The notes under the pieces are model-generated. The model worked only from the letters and a program-made list of their open reading frames with translations. It made no database searches and was not told the DNA's origin. Source: DASCNA01 sp036011305 (GTDB taxonomy: Bacteria; Verrucomicrobiota; Lentisphaeria; Victivallales; GWF2-38-69). Taken from it: a stretch of DNA of 56,285 nucleotides. The stretch spans positions 1 to 56,285 of the forward strand of contig DASCNA010000181.1 of the NCBI GenBank assembly GCA_036011305.1. Direction: 5' to 3'. Below, in pieces: positions 33,142-42,910 of the stretch (the stretch's first letter is position 1; the number at the start of each line of letters is the position of its first letter). The position numbers and the translations under genes were made by a program.

Positions 33142-34533
33142 ATGTCGGCAAAAGTATCAAATGAAAATGTTCATATAGAGCTTAAGCCAAAACTTAAACT
33201 TTTAACACTTATTGTTGTAATTGTTGCCCCATTTTCCGGTATGCGTTACGGACTTGATATGGGAGTAATCAGCGGGGCACTGGGACCTATTTCAACAGAA
33301 TTTAAACTGACAACAACACAACAGGGATTTATTGTAAGTGCAGTTCTTGCAGGAGGTGCATTTGCTCTTCTCATAGCAGGTTTTCTATCAGATCTTATTG
33401 GTAGAAAAAAGGTTATTATTATTGGAGCCGTGCTATTTGTCATAGGGGCATTTATGATAGGAAATTCAGTAGGATATCTTTCTATTCTGACCGGCCGTCT
33501 AGTTATGGGAACTGGAGTAGGCATTACATCAGTTATAATTCCTCTATATTTGGCAGAAGTTGCTCCGGCACATATCAGAGGCAAAGCTATTGTGGCGTAT
33601 CAATTATGCTTAACTATCGGAATTTTAGCAGCGTATATAGTAGATCTTGGATATGCTAAAAGCGGTGACTGGAGAAGTATGTTTCTGCTGCTAAATTATC
33701 CAGGAATAGCTTTTCTTATATGTTGTTTTGTATTGCCTGAAAGCCCTGTATGGTATTTTTTGAAAGGAAGAAAAGATCTTTCCGTTAAGATTTTAAATAA
33801 AGTCCACTGTGAAAAAGAGGCTGTTTTTATAATGGATGAAATGGAAACTCTGAAAAGGGAAAATGCAGAAGATGGAACAAACTCTTTTTTTAAAAAAACA
33901 TATTTTATACCTTTTTTAATTGGCTTTACTGTAGCTTGTTTAACACCATTAACTGGAATCGATGTAATTATTGAATACTGTCCAACAATACTTAAACATT
34001 GCGGTATCAGCCCTCAAAGTTCAATAGCTATAGGCGTAGCCATAATGGCAGTAAATGTTGTTGTGACGGTTATAGCTATACTGTTGATTGACAGGCTGGG
34101 AAGAAAGCCCCTTCTTTTATTCAGCTCGCTTATTGCATTTATCTCATTAATTGTAATTGCAATCGGTACTTTGCTTCCAAATGCTGATGCTATAAAAATT
34201 ATATTAATAGCTTTTGGTATGTTTGGTTTTATATTCGGGTTCGGCATAGGAATAGGTGTTGTAGTATGGCTTGCTATGAGCGAGCTTCTACCAAGTAAAA
34301 TAAGATCAAGAGGCATTGCAATTGCTCTTTTCGGAAACACTGTAATAGACACTACTCTTTTGGCTTATTTTCTGGATGTTGAAAAAGTCATTGGGTATAG
34401 TTCCGTATTCTTCATCCTAGCAGGAATTACACTGTTTTATTTTATATTCACTCTGCTTTTCTTTCCGGAAACAAAGGGGAAATCTATTGAAGAAATTGAA
34501 GAATATTTCAGAAAAGGCAAGGCAAAAGCATAA
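33142..34533 (+). CDS. Sugar porter family MFS transporter (sugar:H+ symporter type)
   Basis: This is a 463-residue 12-helix transporter. Every sugar-porter landmark is present: GFLSDLIGRKKVII near 79-92, RLVMGTGVGITSVIIPLYLAEVAPAHIRG near 117-145 (the PLYLAE and RG motif), LPESPVWYFLKG near 198-209 (PESPR-like, with V in place of R), DRLGRKPLLL near 314-323, and FPETKGKSIEEIEEYF at the C-terminus. The closest functional classes are XylE, GalP and AraE. The sugar cannot be told from sequence. GGAGAGGTGG precedes the ATG. It follows the primase-like gene by 88 bp without a hairpin, so it may be co-transcribed with it, and a terminator follows. Confidence 0.92.
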   Translation: MSAKVSNENVHIELKPKLKLLTLIVVIVAPFSGMRYGLDMGVISGALGPISTEFKLTTTQQGFIVSAVLAGGAFALLIAGFLSDLIGRKKVIIIGAVLFVIGAFMIGNSVGYLSILTGRLVMGTGVGITSVIIPLYLAEVAPAHIRGKAIVAYQLCLTIGILAAYIVDLGYAKSGDWRSMFLLLNYPGIAFLICCFVLPESPVWYFLKGRKDLSVKILNKVHCEKEAVFIMDEMETLKRENAEDGTNSFFKKTYFIPFLIGFTVACLTPLTGIDVIIEYCPTILKHCGISPQSSIAIGVAIMAVNVVVTVIAILLIDRLGRKPLLLFSSLIAFISLIVIAIGTLLPNADAIKIILIAFGMFGFIFGFGIGIGVVVWLAMSELLPSKIRSRGIAIALFGNTVIDTTLLAYFLDVEKVIGYSSVFFILAGITLFYFIFTLLFFPETKGKSIEEIEEYFRKGKAKA

Positions 34534-34563
34534 AGCTTACACTATGTAAAATGTTGACAAAGA

Positions 34564-34592
34564 AAGACGTATCTACATTACTGATACGTCTT
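34564..34592 (+). terminator. Hairpin terminator after the sugar porter
   Basis: AAGACGTATC (34564-34573) and GATACGTCTT (34583-34592) form a 10-bp perfect stem with a T-containing tail. It lies between the convergent genes ending at 34533 (+) and 34663 (-). Confidence 0.75.
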
Positions 34593-34662
34593 ATTTACTT
34601 CAGTTAATAATTTTTTAAAAGCACTATAGAAATGCAGGCTTAAAAAAAATAACAACAATATA

Positions 34663-36789
34663 TTATACCATTTTTAATAATATTAAATATATTGATTCAG
34701 GATCCATTACAGGCAGTTGTAGACCGATTTCAGAAATTAATTCTCCGGTCAATTCTATTGGTTTACTAATCCAATCCGGCTCTTTTTTCATTATAAAAGC
34801 AGTTTCTACTGGTTTATCAATTACTGTTATTCTGTATTTATTATTATTATTCAGATATGGAATTTTAATTCTTTCAGGAATCATAAATTCAGGCATTTTC
34901 AATTGGTTAACTGCAAGCAAAACTTTTGTGATATCTTTAGATATAACTCCATTTACAAATAAATTAGGATCACATGTATCAAGTCTAAATGAAAAACCTG
35001 AATGAATTAATGATCTGTAGTTTTTATAAAGTTTTACATAGTGTTTTAACTGAACAAATTCATCATCACTCAAAGTTAATACATTTTGTTCAAATCCAAG
35101 ATGTCCAAATAAACTTGTAAGAATTCTAAATTGAAGACTGCTTCTTCTCAAAGTAGTATGTGCTGGTGACGGACCAAAATGAGATCCCATTAGTTCTGGA
35201 GGCAGGAAATAGGAAAAGCCCTTTTGAATGTTCTGTCTTTCCAAAGCATCATTACAGTCAGACGTCCAAATTCTGTCAGTATATCTGAGCACTCCGAAAT
35301 CCACTCTGGAACCACCGGATGAACAACTCTCAATTTCAACATCAGGATGCTTAGAATTAAGTGTCTTCAGCAGTTTATAAAAATTTAATACCTGATTATG
35401 AACAGATGGATGATCATCTCCATTGCCGGGCTGTGATAAATCTCTGTTCATATCCCATTTTATATATTTAATATTGTATTCACACAATAAAGAATCCAGT
35501 CTGTCAAGTATATACTCATACGCGTCAGAATTACTCAAATCCAGCACATACTGATAACGTCCTAATTTCTGGTTATATCCATCAACTCCTAATACCCATT
35601 CAGGATGTTTTCTGTATAGATTAGAATTGGGATTAATCATCTCTGGCTCAAACCATAAACCAAATTCCATATTGTTTTTATTGACAAAATCAATCAGCGG
35701 TTTCAAGCCATCAGGATATTTCTTTTTATCAACAAACCAATCACCTAAGCCTGTCCTTTCTCCGTTTCGATCAACAAACCAACCATCATCTAATATAAAT
35801 CTTTCAATACCCAGATCTGCTGCTTTTTCTACAAGTTCACATAAAGTTTTTTTATTATGATCAAAATATAAAGCCTCCCATGTGTTAAAATGAACAGGCC
35901 TGACTTTTTTAACCATTGGCATAAATTTATTTGATTTTCTCAAAAAGTTATAAAAACTGTTTGATAATTTATTTAACCCATGGCTAGAATAACTCGCATA
36001 CAGAACAGGCGTATCATAACTCATATTAGGTTTTAAATTAATTTCACCAGGAAATAACAATTCAGAAAACTGAATAACTCGCCTTCCATCAGATAAGATG
36101 GATGCACTGTATTCTGTATTCCCACTCCATCCAAGATGGAATCCGTAAACTTCACCCTGAGTTTCTTTAAATCCTTTTTCTCCAGTAATTAAGTAGGGAA
36201 TATTATCAGATGATGTTCTGCCCTTTCTATTTTCCCTTGAATATGAACCATGAATCCACTCATGCCTAGACGTTTGAAATTCATGAGACCATCTTCCATG
36301 AAAACTCATTAATTCATTAACACTTCTGGGGACAGGCAACGTAGTTTTCAGTGAAGACAGTTCATAAGTTACATTACCTGTATTTGTTAGAGTATATTTA
36401 AGTTGCAGTACATCTGTATCATAATCGAGCTCTACGGCTATATCCAATTTCAGTTTTGCAATATCATCTGTACAGCATATAGCACATTCACTTTTCCAGC
36501 TATCCAGGTTTTTTGTTTTAAATTGCGTAGTCCATGATTTACTTTGCGAATGACCTGATAATCCAGGTGCTCCAAAATATCCCTGCCCTTCTTCTGGAAG
36601 TAAAGATATTTCTATGTCATCATCGAGAAATGCCTGAGGTATTGGCCTGTCAATAGATTTTATTAAGTTATTTTCATCAATATCGGAATCGAGTTTTTTC
36701 CCCCAATATATAATTTCAGGTATATTATCATCTAATGATTTCAATATAAAAGTAATATTTTTACTGTTAAGTTTTATTATTTTAACCAT
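34663..36789 (-). CDS. Alpha-galactosidase, GH36
   Basis: This enzyme removes terminal alpha-1,6-galactose from melibiose, raffinose and stachyose. At 708 residues it has the usual bacterial GH36 length: an N-terminal beta-supersandwich (1-320), a TIM barrel and a C-terminal beta domain. FILDDGWFVDRNG, with the WFVD substrate-binding pattern, lies near 335-347, and LWFEPEMINPNS follows. The nucleophile Asp is in KWDMNRD near 446, and the acid/base Asp is in WTSDCNDA near 509. It ends with GSHFGPSPAH. There is no signal peptide, so it acts in the cytoplasm on imported oligosaccharides. AGCAGG precedes the ATG. It is the last gene of a four-gene operon (54 bp after the transporter). Confidence 0.94.
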   Translation of the reverse strand: MVKIIKLNSKNITFILKSLDDNIPEIIYWGKKLDSDIDENNLIKSIDRPIPQAFLDDDIEISLLPEEGQGYFGAPGLSGHSQSKSWTTQFKTKNLDSWKSECAICCTDDIAKLKLDIAVELDYDTDVLQLKYTLTNTGNVTYELSSLKTTLPVPRSVNELMSFHGRWSHEFQTSRHEWIHGSYSRENRKGRTSSDNIPYLITGEKGFKETQGEVYGFHLGWSGNTEYSASILSDGRRVIQFSELLFPGEINLKPNMSYDTPVLYASYSSHGLNKLSNSFYNFLRKSNKFMPMVKKVRPVHFNTWEALYFDHNKKTLCELVEKAADLGIERFILDDGWFVDRNGERTGLGDWFVDKKKYPDGLKPLIDFVNKNNMEFGLWFEPEMINPNSNLYRKHPEWVLGVDGYNQKLGRYQYVLDLSNSDAYEYILDRLDSLLCEYNIKYIKWDMNRDLSQPGNGDDHPSVHNQVLNFYKLLKTLNSKHPDVEIESCSSGGSRVDFGVLRYTDRIWTSDCNDALERQNIQKGFSYFLPPELMGSHFGPSPAHTTLRRSSLQFRILTSLFGHLGFEQNVLTLSDDEFVQLKHYVKLYKNYRSLIHSGFSFRLDTCDPNLFVNGVISKDITKVLLAVNQLKMPEFMIPERIKIPYLNNNNKYRITVIDKPVETAFIMKKEPDWISKPIELTGELISEIGLQLPVMDPESIYLILLKMV

Positions 36790-36843
36790 TATTCAACCTG
36801 CTTTCTAAAAATATTTATTTTTGTCTAATACTATTAAAATCGA

Positions 36844-38043
36844 CTATAAATGATTAACATCATTTTTCCCTTTTATATTTGGCAGCATGATAATAATTGC
36901 CAGAAAAACAAGTATTGTTGCTACAGGATACATGTATTTTGCTCCTCCATATTCAATCCATTCTCCCATAATTATTAAAATAAAAACCTGAGATAGGGAA
37001 ATAAACATATTCAGCAAACCCTGAAATTCACCAAGTCTTTCCTTAGGCGCCACTTCAGGAAGTAAAGTATAAGTTGCTATCTGTGTAGCTAGGAAGCCGA
37101 TCCCGGCAAGAGAAATAAAAATATATAATGCTGTAGTAGAGTCTGTAATAAAGTTGCCCATAAATATAGCAGCTAAAAACACAGTGGCAGCACATAAAAA
37201 GACTTTTTTCTTATTCATTTTATCATTTAATTTACTGGCAATTGCCCCGTAGCAGATACTGGCAAATCCATACAATGTCATTGCCATACCAATATTATCT
37301 TTTGTAAAATGCAAATAATGACTGAAATATGGAGTAAGCATTGGAACCAAACATCCATAACCTGCCCAAACAAAAAAAGCGGCTAAATAAAGCTGCAGCA
37401 CTTTGGGAAATTTTATAAAATCAAAACTGATTTTATAACTTGTCTGAGTAGTAAAATTTTCAGGCCGTTCTTTTAGTGTAAACGGAATAATACATAAAGT
37501 TGGAATCATAATAAAAAGTGCTATTATCAAACAACTGACAAAAGCTCCCCCATTGAACCATATAAATGCTGCGATAAATGAAATTGCAGTTACACCTATC
37601 TGTGCTGTTGTTCTGGCTAAACTGTTGGCAAATCCAATTTGATCATGATCTACAACTTCCATAACCATTGTATAATATGGACCCTGATAAAAATTAACTG
37701 CAAAATATGTAATAAAAGCAAGAATAAAGAGCACTGCATAATTTGGGGCAAATGCCCAAAAGATTTGACTGACTGCGGCAACAGTTGCTCCAAGCAATAT
37801 CCAGGGAGATCGTTTTCCCCACTTGGAAAACTTGGTTTTATCACTTAAAATACCTGAAATCACCTGTACAAAACACCCTGTCAGCGCTCCCATTGAAATT
37901 AAAATACCAACTTTTGCGGCAGATTGAGTATGCTGATAAATAATCCATGGTGCAATAGTGCCGCATAAAGCCCAGAAAACTCCAATTCCAAAATCAGGGA
38001 CTGCAATTAAGAACGGATTCCACCGTCTAATGTTGTATTTCAT
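36844..38043 (-). CDS. GPH/sucrose-type MFS oligosaccharide transporter
   Basis: This is a 399-residue membrane protein with 11-12 helices. The loop SDKTKFSKWGKRSPWILLGA near 67-86 is the glycoside-pentoside-hexuronide/sucrose-transporter version of MFS motif A. DFGIGVFWALCG near 17-28 contains the conserved helix-1 acidic residue. Family members import disaccharides or oligosaccharides with H+ or Na+. The two glycosidases on either side argue for galactosides such as raffinose, melibiose or lactose-like sugars. It is 17 bp downstream of the GH42 gene and 54 bp upstream of GH36 on one message. GGGAT precedes the ATG. The substrate is inferred from context only. Confidence 0.85.
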   Translation of the reverse strand: MKYNIRRWNPFLIAVPDFGIGVFWALCGTIAPWIIYQHTQSAAKVGILISMGALTGCFVQVISGILSDKTKFSKWGKRSPWILLGATVAAVSQIFWAFAPNYAVLFILAFITYFAVNFYQGPYYTMVMEVVDHDQIGFANSLARTTAQIGVTAISFIAAFIWFNGGAFVSCLIIALFIMIPTLCIIPFTLKERPENFTTQTSYKISFDFIKFPKVLQLYLAAFFVWAGYGCLVPMLTPYFSHYLHFTKDNIGMAMTLYGFASICYGAIASKLNDKMNKKKVFLCAATVFLAAIFMGNFITDSTTALYIFISLAGIGFLATQIATYTLLPEVAPKERLGEFQGLLNMFISLSQVFILIIMGEWIEYGGAKYMYPVATILVFLAIIIMLPNIKGKNDVNHL

Positions 38044-38060
38044 AAATTTTTATCCCAAAA

Positions 38061-39986
38061 CTATATTTTTTTTACTATTTTATATTCATAAGGTTTTAAT
38101 AAAATTCCATTATAGGTAACTTCTTTCTCTGTACTGTTCATTACAAAATAAACACCGTTTCTCTTGACTATTTCAACTCCATCTGGAGACTCAATGTATT
38201 TAACTTTATCATGAATCAGTATATCTTTTGCAAGATCACTTAGAATTTCAATGCTTAAACCTGTACCGATATAATACACTTTCCCGTTGCCGAAGGAATT
38301 TTCAGTAACAGCAGAATATTCATTATAAAAACAATCTGTATAATTAAAAAGAGGCCTTGCCGTTTGACATTTAAGCATATCCCGCCATACGCCGGCAGAA
38401 GATATTTTACCGCTTTTTAAATTTATTACTGAAACACTCTGATCATCCTGCAAAGATTCGAACTCGATAATTCTTACACCTGACATTTTACTGATTAAAT
38501 TTTCTTTATTGCAGATGATATTATTATTTATATTTTTTATTCCACCTCTAAAACTGAATACTACACTGCCTCCTGATTCTGCAAATTGATTTATTCTGCT
38601 TATTACATTCTCATTTCCAAGCATTAAAACAGGAACAAGTAAAATTTTATATTTTGAAAAATCAGAATTTGCCGAAATAACGTCAACAGACACATTTAGC
38701 TTAAAAAAAGGGGCATAAAGGCGTTCTGTTTCCTTAGTATAATCAAAAGCCTTACTCTGCTGTTGTATTTTCCAAGACCAGACATTATCCATATCGTATA
38801 AAAGTGCAATATCGGAATTAATATTACTCGATACTGCATCAGGATATTCCTTCATTTCAGAAATAAACTTCTTTACTTCACTGTATTTTCTGCCCTCAGA
38901 ATTATCATGATCAATAATGCCGTAGCAAAACTGTTCCGAACCTTTTACTGCGGCTCTATATCTGAAGAACACAATATTTTCAGCACCGTGTGCTATAGAC
39001 TGACACGCCCAGTTTACAGCTTGATTCGGCCTAGGCAGATATCCAATAATCTGATGTCCCTGAACACCGATCAATTGCTCCATTACCCAAAAATTCTGTT
39101 TTTTAATACTTCGCATCATATCAAGATATAAACCGGTAGAGTAAGGAGGAACAGGCTCTTTCAGACCACCCCATACCGGATAATTATCATAGGCAATAGT
39201 ATCAAGCTCTAAACCTATCTTTGAAAAATCCATTGCCTTATCAAACAGTCCCCCGGAAAAATTATGAGTTACAAACTGTTTTGGTGACTGCTTCTTTATT
39301 GTATCTATCTGCATTTTTGCATAGGAATAGATGCTTTCGGATCTGAATCTGTAAAAATCCAGCATAAGAGACGGATTATGGAATGTAATCGTAGGTTTGG
39401 GAATAGGTATTTCAGAAAAATCATTATAGGTCTGAGACCAGAAAACTGTTCCATAAATATCATTAAGTTTACTTATACTCAAATATTTATTCTTTAAAAA
39501 CTTCTGAAATTTTTCACTGCACTGATCACAAAAACAGATATCACTTCCTTCGTGTCCAAATTCATTATCTATTTGCCAGCCAATTATCTGTTTTTCATTA
39601 GAATAATGTTTAATCAGCTCCAATACTATTTTGTAACTTAATTCAATATATTTATCACTGTTAAAACAGTACTGCCTTCTACCACCGAAATATCTTTTGC
39701 GTCCATTTTCATCTTCAGAAAGTACTTCTGGATATTCTTTAGCAATCCATGCCGGCATAGTGGCAGTGGGAGTTCCCATAACAATATTCAGATTATTTTT
39801 TTTTGCTTTATAAATGACATTATCAAAAAAGGTAAAATCATATTCACCCTGGATAGGCTCAAAAATATGCCATGCAAATTCTGCAATTCTTATGACATTA
39901 AAACCTAATTTCTGCATTCGCTGCATATCTTCATCTATCAATGGTATATCCCACTGTTCAGGATAGTAATCAGCACCAAAATACAT
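38061..39986 (-). CDS. Beta-galactosidase, GH42
   Basis: This is a cytoplasmic enzyme (no signal peptide) that hydrolyses beta-galactosides. The 641 residues cover the (beta/alpha)8 barrel, the trimerisation domain and the short C-terminal domain. DYYPEQWD (6-13) and AEFAWHIFEP (35-44) are N-terminal signatures. E142 in IDNEFG is the acid/base, and the Glu near 301 in VMEQLIG is the nucleophile. The Cys cluster that binds zinc in GH42 is complete: C107, C151, C153 and C156. AGGGAG precedes the ATG. It follows the UroD-like gene by 34 bp and precedes the transporter by 17 bp. Some GH42 enzymes attack arabinogalacto-oligosaccharides rather than lactose, and this cannot be resolved here. Confidence 0.94.
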   Translation of the reverse strand: MYFGADYYPEQWDIPLIDEDMQRMQKLGFNVIRIAEFAWHIFEPIQGEYDFTFFDNVIYKAKKNNLNIVMGTPTATMPAWIAKEYPEVLSEDENGRKRYFGGRRQYCFNSDKYIELSYKIVLELIKHYSNEKQIIGWQIDNEFGHEGSDICFCDQCSEKFQKFLKNKYLSISKLNDIYGTVFWSQTYNDFSEIPIPKPTITFHNPSLMLDFYRFRSESIYSYAKMQIDTIKKQSPKQFVTHNFSGGLFDKAMDFSKIGLELDTIAYDNYPVWGGLKEPVPPYSTGLYLDMMRSIKKQNFWVMEQLIGVQGHQIIGYLPRPNQAVNWACQSIAHGAENIVFFRYRAAVKGSEQFCYGIIDHDNSEGRKYSEVKKFISEMKEYPDAVSSNINSDIALLYDMDNVWSWKIQQQSKAFDYTKETERLYAPFFKLNVSVDVISANSDFSKYKILLVPVLMLGNENVISRINQFAESGGSVVFSFRGGIKNINNNIICNKENLISKMSGVRIIEFESLQDDQSVSVINLKSGKISSAGVWRDMLKCQTARPLFNYTDCFYNEYSAVTENSFGNGKVYYIGTGLSIEILSDLAKDILIHDKVKYIESPDGVEIVKRNGVYFVMNSTEKEVTYNGILLKPYEYKIVKKI

Positions 39987-40020
39987 GAGATTTATCTCCC
40001 TAATTTTTTAACATATATAC

Positions 40021-41031
40021 TTAACCTGTCTGATTATTCAATACTTCAATCATAGCAGCAATATTCTCTGGTTTGGCATCCCCGGGAATACAATGTGCAG
40101 GTGCTACAATATATCCACCATTTTTACCAATATTATCCATTAATTGTTTGGTTTCACTTTTAATCTCGTTAACTGTACCGTAAGGCAGAGTTTTCTGTGT
40201 GCTAATACCACCCCAGAAACTTAAATTATCGCCATACTCATGCTTAATATCATATACATCCATTACTTCAGGCTGGAATGGATTAAACACGTCAACTCCT
40301 ATTTCAATCAGATCAGGAAATATTTCATCTACTTTTCCACAAGAATGGATAAATACACGCTTCCCTCTTGATTTAACTTTCTTGTACATACACTGGAGGC
40401 GAGGTTTCAAAAACTCACGCCAGAGATTTGGCCCCATGATCAAACCTGTCTGCTGTCCCCAGTCATCGCCAAACCTCATTCCGTCGATATCATAATCACA
40501 CGCATGTTCAATAATTTTCAAATTATACTCCAAAATTCTATCTAATAGAGTATTAACAAAATCAGGATTCATCAACATCCCCATGAGCATATTCTCCATA
40601 CCTGCAAGAGCCCATGCTCTTTCAAACAGACTGAAGTTTATACCTGTTAAAACAAACTTATCGTTATTCTTAGTAATGTTATTATGATAATGTTTAAATC
40701 TGTCTGAACAATCCAACTCAGGAAATTCATAACTGCTGATATTCTCAGGAGTAACAATGCAGTTGCAGACTGTTCCAATGTCTTTATCAATTGTTCTATC
40801 CCATTGAACACCAAATTCATCTTGCCAGATGTCAGTAGTTATCATTTTCCCGCTATCTGGTTTTGCTGTATCCATTTCATAGATGCAATTATCAAGTTTA
40901 GATTCAAAATGAGGATCATTATAAAATTCAATCATTTTTTCACGGGCTTTAACTGTGAAATCTAATGCATATGGAACTCTGTCTGTATTTTTATGATTCA
41001 AACTGGTGATTACACGTTCTTTATTTGTCAT
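40021..41031 (-). CDS. UroD/MtaA-like methyltransferase at the head of the galactoside operon
   Basis: The protein is 336 residues from the second of two ATGs. GGAG is eight bases before it but only two before the first. It belongs to the uroporphyrinogen decarboxylase superfamily. The N-terminus TNKERVITSLNHKNTDRVP is the MtaA/CmuA-type opening, not the haem-pathway HemE one, and the HemE coproporphyrinogen-binding RQAGRY motif is absent. The zinc site of MtaA/MtbA is intact: HSCG near 228-231 and a later Cys in APAHCIPGD near 317-325. Characterised relatives move methyl groups from corrinoid proteins to thiols such as coenzyme M, and no corrinoid partner is in this operon. UroD-like genes inside carbohydrate operons are a recurring puzzle in PVC bacteria, perhaps acting on methylated sugars. 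It is the first gene of the operon. Confidence 0.8.
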   Translation of the reverse strand: MTNKERVITSLNHKNTDRVPYALDFTVKAREKMIEFYNDPHFESKLDNCIYEMDTAKPDSGKMITTDIWQDEFGVQWDRTIDKDIGTVCNCIVTPENISSYEFPELDCSDRFKHYHNNITKNNDKFVLTGINFSLFERAWALAGMENMLMGMLMNPDFVNTLLDRILEYNLKIIEHACDYDIDGMRFGDDWGQQTGLIMGPNLWREFLKPRLQCMYKKVKSRGKRVFIHSCGKVDEIFPDLIEIGVDVFNPFQPEVMDVYDIKHEYGDNLSFWGGISTQKTLPYGTVNEIKSETKQLMDNIGKNGGYIVAPAHCIPGDAKPENIAAMIEVLNNQTG

Positions 41032-41611
41032 AACCATAACTCCCCTTGATCTTTAATTATAAAAGATTTATACAATTTATCATAACGAAATAAAAATGTA
41101 AACAGTACACCTGTTTATTTTTATACTAATTTATTCCCTGTTGTTCAGAAAGTAATATATGAAATTCTAAAAATATTCTTGATATTTTTCCAAAAACTGA
41201 GGTAAAACTATATCAATGCATTTAATTATCCAATGGATGGAACTATTTATTGGGCATTAAATTATAGCATATAATTGTAAAGTAAGCTAGATCATTAAAT
41301 AATAATATGTGCACATATAACTTTTTTATGTGATGCTATTAACAAATAGTGCACAATATGCTTTCATTTATTGTTAATAAATGTTTTAAAAAAGTATTTT
41401 TTTTATTTGCAGCAGTATTTTTACACCATAATAAACTTTCTTTTCAAATCAAAATTTTAAATATGGGGTCCCTGCCAAAAACAGGAAATATTTAAATTTA
41501 AAAAACTTTCATACATGAAAGCTGTTTATAATTTTTCAGTGTAAAAATAATATCATTGATTTAATTAACCAAAATATTGCTATTTATATTAAAAAATTTT
41601 AGGAGGTAGTT
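41032..41611. other. Divergent control region of the galactoside operon and sstT
   Basis: These 580 gene-free bases separate the UroD-like gene (-) from sstT (+). A minus-strand TATAAT is at 41261-41266 without a good -35. The main content is the pair of GTGCAC palindromes described separately. No small gene or riboswitch is recognisable. Confidence 0.5.
41305..41354. promoter_or_regulatory. Two GTGCAC palindromes 40 bp apart
   Basis: ATATGTGCACATAT (41305-41318) is a 14-bp perfect palindrome. A second GTGCAC core (41349-41354, within TAGTGCACAATA) lies 40 bp away, near four helical turns. They sit upstream of the possible minus-strand -10 at 41261-41266, so an activator or a looping repressor is plausible. 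The same core occurs at 1154-1161. Confidence 0.45.
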
Positions 41612-42865
41612 GTGGGAAATTTATTAAAAAAATGGAATCAATTAAGCTTAGTCAAGAGAATTATCTGCGGATTAATACTAGGTATTATTTTGGCATTTAT
41701 AGCACCTGTTGGAGCAGGTTTTGTCTCTATTTTCGGAACGCTTTTTGTTGGATTGTTAAAATCTATAGCTCCAGTCTTAGTCTTTTTCTTAGTTATGGCT
41801 GCTATTTCGCAGCATAAATCCGGAGAGAAAACTAATATGCCATCTATTGTAATACTTTATATTTTAGGCACATTTTGCGCAGCATTAGTAGCAGTCGTTA
41901 TAAGTTTTCTCATTCCTTTAACACTTCAACTTGGAGCAAGTGTAAACGAAGTAGCACCTCCCAGTGGTGTAATTGCAGTGCTTAAATCAATAATATTGAA
42001 AATTGCTGATAATCCAGTAAACGCACTCGTAAATGCTAACTATGTTGGAGTTCTTTTTTGGTCTATTTTATTAGGATTAGCATTTAAACATACTTCAGAA
42101 GCGACAAGAAAAACTCTCGGTCATTTCTCAGACGCAGTAACTTGTGTAGTAAAATGGGTTATAAATTTAGCTCCTTTCGGAGTTATGGGATTAGTATTTA
42201 CTTCAATTTCTGCAAACGGTATTGGTGCATTAGCAGGTTATGGTAAATTAATTTTACTCTTAGTCGGATGCATGCTTCTTATTGCTTTAGTAGTAAATCC
42301 TTTAATTGCATTTATAATGATGAGAAGAAATCCTTATCCATTAGTTTTCAGATGCCTTGAAGAAAGTGGAATTACAGCTTTTTTCACAAGAAGTTCAGCC
42401 GCAAATATTCCAGTGAATATGAATTTATGTGAAAAATTAAATTTGAATAAAGATACATATTCAGTTTCAATACCTTTAGGAGCAACAATTAATATGGCAG
42501 GTGCTGCAGTTACAATAACTGTATTAACTCTTGCCACAGTGCACACGTTTGGAATTGCAGTTGACATACCAACTGCAATTATTTTAAGTGTACTTGCTGC
42601 AGTAAGTGCCTGCGGTGCCTCCGGTGTTGCAGGAGGATCATTACTCCTTATACCGCTTGCATGCAGTCTCTTTGGCATTCCTAATGATATCGCAATGCAG
42701 GTAGTTGGTGTAGGATTTGTTATTGGAGTCATTCAGGATTCATGTGAAACAGGACTCAACTCATCAACAGATGTATTGTTCACTGCTGTAGCAGAATATA
42801 GAGAATGGAGAAAAGAAGGCAAGAAAATAAGAATACCTAAAAAAGTTCTTTGCAAAGTTTCATAA
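41612..42865 (+). CDS. sstT: Serine/threonine:Na+ symporter SstT
   Basis: This DAACS-family transporter imports serine and threonine with sodium. It is 417 residues. The start is GTG at 41612 with AGGAGG (41601-41606) five bases upstream, the strongest SD in the window. Landmarks are the N-terminal WNQLSLVKRIICGLILGIIL, the FWSILLGLAFKHTSEATRK segment and the re-entrant hairpin with TAFFTRSSAANIPVNM near 254-269 (serine-rich HP1). These are followed by SIPLGATINMAGAA near 288-301 (unwound helix 7) and the HP2/helix-8 region with SCGASGVAGGSLLLIPLAC and DSCETGLNSSTD. It is divergent from the galactoside operon and convergent with a small XRE regulator. Confidence 0.93.
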   Translation: MGNLLKKWNQLSLVKRIICGLILGIILAFIAPVGAGFVSIFGTLFVGLLKSIAPVLVFFLVMAAISQHKSGEKTNMPSIVILYILGTFCAALVAVVISFLIPLTLQLGASVNEVAPPSGVIAVLKSIILKIADNPVNALVNANYVGVLFWSILLGLAFKHTSEATRKTLGHFSDAVTCVVKWVINLAPFGVMGLVFTSISANGIGALAGYGKLILLLVGCMLLIALVVNPLIAFIMMRRNPYPLVFRCLEESGITAFFTRSSAANIPVNMNLCEKLNLNKDTYSVSIPLGATINMAGAAVTITVLTLATVHTFGIAVDIPTAIILSVLAAVSACGASGVAGGSLLLIPLACSLFGIPNDIAMQVVGVGFVIGVIQDSCETGLNSSTDVLFTAVAEYREWRKEGKKIRIPKKVLCKVS

Positions 42866-42872
42866 TAAATAA

Positions 42873-42901
42873 TATTAACTGATGTTATTTTAGAGTTAAT
42901 A
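42873..42901. terminator. Weak A/T hairpin between sstT and the XRE gene
   Basis: TATTAACT (42873-42880) and AGTTAATA (42894-42901) are 8-bp arms around a 13-nt loop between convergent genes. The stem is all A/T except one C-G pair, so it is a weak candidate. Confidence 0.3.
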
Positions 42902-42910
42902 ATATTAACC

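Noticed and set aside
40021..41031. Haem-pathway uroporphyrinogen decarboxylase (HemE)
   Set aside because: The N-terminus is of the MtaA type and the HemE active-site RQAGRY motif is missing. The zinc-type HSCG motif is present, and the gene sits in a sugar operon.
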